Shown one piece after another: positions 17,003-20,457 of a stretch of DNA of 20,457 bases (position 1 is the first letter of the stretch; each line of letters begins with the position of its first letter). The notes below the pieces were generated by a model, which made no database searches, had not been told where the DNA came from, and saw only the letters and a program-made list of their open reading frames with translations. The translations under genes and the position numbers were made by a program. This stretch comes from Zygnema circumcarinatum (Eukaryota; Streptophyta; Zygnematophyceae; Zygnematales; Zygnemataceae). The stretch is taken from assembly GCA_037447605.1 (NCBI GenBank), contig CM074816.1:2543638-2564094 (forward strand). Direction: 5' to 3'.

Positions 17003-18724
17003 CTATGTGTTGGTAGCGCGTGTGTAAATGGCCTGTGTGGCGTGGTGGGAGACAAGGCGGATGGTCCCTCTCGCCATGAGGTCCTGCACAGCCTTGCGGG
17101 CCAAGGACCCGCTGATCTGCAGCCCGCACCCAAACCCTAAATGTCACAACCCTAAAGTAGAAGAAAGTCCACAATGTGGAAACCCAACATGGAAAGACTT
17201 TACGATGTAGGAAGTTTCCCGCGATGCAACAGACCCTAAAGGGTAAATGTTTCCTGCAATGCAAAATGAAGAGCATTTCCTGCAAAATCTTAAAAGAACC
17301 TGAAGTCCTCCACGCATGGAGAGGAGGGAAGAGGGGGGTAGAAATAGCGAGAGCGAGAGATTGGGAGAACTCTGAGACAGTCGGAGAGTACAGAGCAAGT
17401 GTCGTGAAAGAGAGCGAGACGGTGGAGAATAGCGAAGTGGGGAAAGGGAGCGACAGCGTTGAGAGTGCAGAACGAGTGCAAGTGAGAGCAAAAGGCGCAC
17501 GAGATAGAGAGAAAGAGAGAGACAGAGGGAGGGAGAGAGGGAGAAAGAGGATCACTCACTCTGAGACGGTCGGAGAGCACGGAAGAAGTGATAAGCTTGT
17601 ACTTGGGCGCCTCGCTGAGCAGCTTGTCGTAGGTGGCTTGGTCAAACAGCACCTGGTTAACCACCTTCTCCTTCTGCTTGCCCTTGCTCCACTTCTGCAC
17701 TCGCATCCAAAAAATGCAAATTCAATATAAACCTTTCCTACCAAAACGAATCTCTCGAGGAAGGCGGATAAGATGACACTTTCTCTCTCTCTCTCTCCCT
17801 GCTTTTCCGATCAAAGTCTGTCTGTCTCTCTCTCTACATTTTGCTACGACAGGCAGAGCATTGTGAAGTATACCAAAAAAAACCTTTAAAAGTAGTGATT
17901 ATGAACTAAAAAAAAGGGCCGTAGAGAGGTAGAAAATCTCGCCTTCTTCTTCTGCTTGCCTCCCCCGGACTTGGCGGGCTTGGCAGCGTTCTTGTCGGGC
18001 TTCTGCTCCTTCTTGGGAGCCTGCACAGCGCGACGACACAAAGGGCATGAGAGGGAGAACGAAAGGGCGAGAGATAAAGAGGGAGAGGAGGGGGGGAGAG
18101 GGAGGGAGAGAGAGGGGGAGAGAGAAGGGAAGGGAATTCATTGGGAAGACCTAAACAAGAAGTGCTACAGGCAAAGGCTTGTAAGTAAGCTCTCCTTCAC
18201 TCTCCCCTCCTCTCTCTCTCCCTCTCTTTCTCTCTCTCTCTCCTTCTCTCCCAAATCCCAATTTTAGACCAGCTAGAAGCCCCCCACCCAAACCCTAATT
18301 TCCGTACACCGCCTGCAACCATCCGTACAGACCCCTGGAAAGCCCCACAGGGCCTCCCTTCCATCCTCTACCCACTCATCATTCCCAACACATGCATGCA
18401 TGCATGCGTGCATCCATACATAGCAACAAGCATGCCCCACATCCCATCATCTTCAACAGGCATAAAGCAATTGCATTGAGCCCACGTCTCACAAAGCGTC
18501 ACGCGCTTTGGTACGAGAAGACAGAGCATTAAGAAGCCGTTGACGGTCGATGGGAGCGTTTCCATGCAGCATTTACGCGGGACTGAATGAGAGATAACGG
18601 CCCTCGGCCGCATGGAGGCGGCGAGGCGATGGGAGAGAAGGGGAGGCAGGCAGGCAGGCAGGCAGGCAGGGATGGAGGGAGGGAGGGAGGAAGGCAGGGA
18701 GAGAGGAGGGCGGAGGCTCACCAT
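17003..18724 (-). CDS. RPS25: 40S ribosomal protein eS25 (RPS25)
   Basis: Component of the small cytosolic ribosomal subunit, near the head/E-site region, known in other eukaryotes to be needed for some IRES-driven initiation. Four coding exons on the minus strand: 18724-18722 (the ATG alone), 18020-17943, 17694-17560, 17116-17003, giving 109 residues, the normal plant length. Visible: [20 protein letters not shown] and [16 protein letters not shown] (basic N-terminal tail), [20 protein letters not shown] and [11 protein letters not shown], then [20 protein letters not shown] and [17 protein letters not shown] (winged-helix core). The ATG directly followed by GTGAGC, and resuming as GCTCCCAAGAAG, is a split-start layout common in ribosomal protein genes. 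Exon 2 ends at AAG with a GC donor (GCGAGA); the other donors are GT. The family match fixes every junction. A partial copy of the end of exon 3 lies inside intron 3. Confidence 0.97.
17117..17559 (-). other. RPS25 intron 3 with internal partial exon copy
   Basis: Intron from GTGAGT (17559) to CTGCAG (17117). Positions 17369-17400 repeat 27 of 32 bases of 17558-17589 (exon 3 end plus first intron bases) in the same orientation. A second oddity is TTTCCYGCRATGCAA at 17214-17228 and 17249-17263 with a shortened third copy at 17275-17287. A GA-rich stretch (about 17500-17550) directly follows the donor. Confidence 0.75.
17695..17942 (-). other. RPS25 intron 2, GC-AG type
   Basis: 248-bp intron starting GCGAGA and ending GTGCAG on the minus strand. 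Protein conservation (KQKKK joined to KWSKGKQ) leaves no other in-frame donor nearby. A CT run lies at 17779-17836 on the + strand. Confidence 0.9.
18021..18721 (-). other. RPS25 intron 1
   Basis: 701-bp intron from GTGAGC directly after the ATG to GTGCAG before GCTCCC. It contains GA-rich (18050-18135) and CT-rich (18195-18251) tracts, AACCCTAA at 18291-18298, a CATG repeat (18391-18408) and GGCA/GGGA repeats (18643-18705). The frame that reads on from the ATG through the intron is not coding. Confidence 0.85.
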
Positions 18725-19000
18725 GGCTGCTGGCCTGCGAGGCGGGCGCGGAGGGAGGGCCTCGCGGGGGGCAGCGCGGAAAGGGACAGACGAGGGGCGG
18801 GGGCGCGCCCATATCGAGCCCAGGGAGGGGGCGGGGGGGTGGGGTTCAGATGAGGGATTTCTTTTAAAATAAATATTTTAAAAGCCGGGAAGAAAGATGC
18901 TGTTTTGCTAAGTAAATGGTAAAGGTTCACCGGCACGTGGACATTTTGGATGGAAACAGGTCTCCAGTTCGAATCTCGCTAGCGCCGTACGATCCTTGGC
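18725..19000 (-). promoter_or_regulatory. RPS25 5' flank with site II-like boxes
   Basis: GC-rich flank. In the gene's sense it reads TGGGCT (18822-18817) followed by TGGGCG within ATGGGCGCGCCCCC, about 90 bp before the ATG. TGGGCY site II elements together with telo-boxes are a known pairing in plant ribosomal protein promoters. A G-box lies at 18934-18939. The transcription start was not located. Confidence 0.4.
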
Positions 19001-20059
19001 ACTTTGCTGTCGCCGCTACGTCGTTCATTGCCATCACTTCCAAATTTTACGATTTTCATTCTTTCGAGTGAGAGGAGAGCAGTCTCTCGTCCTCCATTAC
19101 ATTGTTTTTCATAAATCAGAGGCTTCATATAACAAATTGTGCAAGCTTTTGTGAAAACAAAGACGAATGCATGCATGCATCGTTGCTTTGCATGCCTATC
19201 GCAGTGCATTGGGGAACATTGTTGCCCAACACGAGCAATTGCATGGGACATGCATGCATGCATGCATGCATGGGACGCTCTAACATGCGCATCACCGCCG
19301 GTCGCAACATACCCAACACGAGCCTCTAGAGCTCGACTTGGGTCTGCAACATAGGGTGGGTTTCCATCAGCGTTTGCCTGTACCGCCACATCGGATCATG
19401 AGTCATGAAGGGAGAATTGCGGGTTCCATCAGAGGTCGCGCGAGCCAATCAGCGGACGCCATGTGGACACAAGTACTCGTCCACCGTGGCCCACCGCGGT
19501 TACCGTACGTGCGATTAGGGTTAGGGTTAGGGTTCAGGCAGGCAGGCAGTCGCGTGCCGCCACCCCGACCTACGGTCACCGCGCGTTGGCGGCTGTGCGC
19601 CAGCGTGGCCGCCGTACCCCCGTGGCATCTCGAACGGATCATCAACGCCACGCGGCGGCGCACGATTGGAAAACTCAGGCGTAGTTTTGGGAATTGCCCT
19701 CAGGGGGTGTGTTCTGGGGAACTACGCCTGTGCCTTTAGCGATCTTGTGTTTTGTGGGAGCTGCCGTTCTTAGATCAAGGTTTGTGTTGGTCGTGGTCGT
19801 TGTTTGGTTAACCGAGTACAATGTCAAGTGACGTCGGCATAAGGTCATGAAAACATGCTTGTGTGTGAGCCCAAACATGAATTGTTCGTCATGATGACGT
19901 AATTGGACAACAAGACACAACAAGAAGATGGACGAACGGTGCTGACCAAAAAAAGATTCTCATTACAAACATTCTGTCCAAAATTGGGCTACAGATTCCC
20001 TGTCTCCCTCCTCTGCTTCTAACGACGAATCACAGTTTTGCTTCTCCTACCTAAACCTC
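19001..20059. other. Spacer upstream of RPS25, no gene seen
   Basis: It contains CATG repeats (19167-19180 and six perfect units at 19249-19272), a CCAAT box near 19444, three tandem TTAGGG units (19515-19532) followed by GGCA repeats, and unique sequence to 20040. Open frames on both strands (for example 18979-19389 minus, 19338-19739 plus, 19675-19923 minus) show no domain or splice support. Confidence 0.55.
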
Positions 20060-20285
20060 TCTTCCTTTCTCTCTCTCTCTCTCTCTGTCTCATTATCTCG
20101 TTCTTTCTCTCTCTCCCCCCCCATCTCCCTCTTTCTTTCTCTCTTGCTCTCGCGCCCTCTCTTCTCCCACCCTCTCTCCCCCTTCCTCACCCTCTTCCTC
20201 TCCTCTCCTCCCTTTCTCCCTCCCACCCTCCCTCCGTCCCTCCCTCCCTCCGTCCCTCCCTCCATCCCCCCCTCCCCCCCTACCT
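20060..20285 (+). repeat. CT-rich tract
   Basis: CT dinucleotide start, then degenerate CTTT, CCCT and CCGTCCCTCC units up to 20280. Pyrimidine-only apart from a few G and A. No coding evidence. Confidence 0.9.
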
Positions 20286-20330
20286 TGCTTAAAGTGCAAA
20301 ACTCCACCCAATAACACAACGTGAGTATGC

Positions 20331-20457
20331 CTCCTCCCCCTCCTCCTCCTCCCCCCTCCTCCTCCCCCTCCTCTCCCTCCTCCCCCCTCCTCCCTCCTCC
20401 CTCCTCCTTCCCCCCCTCCTCTCCCTCCTCCCCCCTCCTCCCTCCTCCCTCCTCCTT
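20331..20457 (+). repeat. CCT-rich minisatellite with 48-bp period, cut by window edge
   Basis: CCT/CCCCCT units. The stretch from 20371 repeats from 20419 with the 39 available bases identical by eye, giving a 48-bp unit that runs off the right edge. The complementary strand is G-rich and quadruplex-prone. Confidence 0.85.

Noticed and set aside
15995-17140. 381-residue plus-strand frame
   Set aside because: Driven by the CT-rich tract and then by the antisense of RPS25 exon 4.
18367-18560. Possible box C/D snoRNA in RPS25 intron 1 (ATGATGA on the minus strand)
   Set aside because: No matching box D with terminal stem at a suitable distance was found; the word occurs next to simple repeats.
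18368-18724. 118-residue minus-strand frame starting at the RPS25 ATG
   Set aside because: It is the read-through of intron 1 after the split start codon; the eS25 sequence resumes only at 18020.
18950-18985. GTTCGAATC at 18967-18975, a tRNA T-loop-like (B-box) sequence
   Set aside because: The flanking bases do not form a five-pair T stem, and no A box, anticodon arm or acceptor stem could be placed.
19338-19739. 133-residue plus-strand frame upstream of RPS25
   Set aside because: Contains translated TTAGGG and GGCA repeats, no recognisable domain, no splice or start context.
1-20457. CRISPR arrays, prokaryotic operons, ribosome binding sites, rRNA or spliceosomal snRNA genes
   Set aside because: Looked for and not seen; all direct repeats found are simple, minisatellite or transposon-like, and the genes are spliced nuclear genes.

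Overview
The window is nuclear DNA of a green plant-lineage eukaryote, most likely a streptophyte (alga or early land plant). Evidence: genes are split by GT-AG introns of about 80 to 1160 bp; a plastid D27-type beta-carotene isomerase is present; short plant-type telomere-like motifs (CCCTAAA, TTTAGGG) are scattered through leaders and introns; very long polypurine/polypyrimidine tracts fill introns and spacers. The species cannot be named from the sequence alone. All exon structures below were built by hand from splice signals, reading phase and remembered family resemblance; no search or transcript data were available.

Layout, left to right. (1) 202-2199, minus strand: 5' part of a Na+/Ca2+-exchanger-family membrane protein, running off the left edge. 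(2) 2200-4114: divergent spacer holding a roughly 1-kb non-coding repeat element (about 2849-3838) with degenerate inverted ends and internal repeats. (3) 4115-6447, plus: complete six-exon D27-like gene with a His-Ala hexanucleotide repeat in its N-terminus. (4) 6448-8458: spacer with a tight G-box/ABRE cluster, leading to (5) about 8459-8971, plus: last two exons of an unrecognised protein whose 5' end I could not settle. (6) 9003-11286: spacer with GA repeats and a dense CTGCCCG motif cluster. (7) 11287-15151, plus: three-exon gene for a secretory-pathway type I membrane protein with a huge Gly/Glu repeat ectodomain. (8) 15152-17002: convergent spacer, purine-rich on F's sense strand near F and purine-rich on RPS25's sense strand near RPS25. 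(9) 17003-18724, minus: complete ribosomal protein eS25 (RPS25) gene of four coding exons, one intron with a GC donor. (10) 18725-20457: RPS25 upstream region, no gene seen.

The genes do not form a pathway or operon. They are ordinary unlinked nuclear genes: ion transport, plastid carotenoid isomerisation, an unknown protein, an unknown membrane protein, and cytosolic translation. The least explained items are the Gly/Glu-rich membrane protein, the repeat element at 2849-3838, the CTGCCCG cluster, and a near-copy of an RPS25 exon end inside the next intron.
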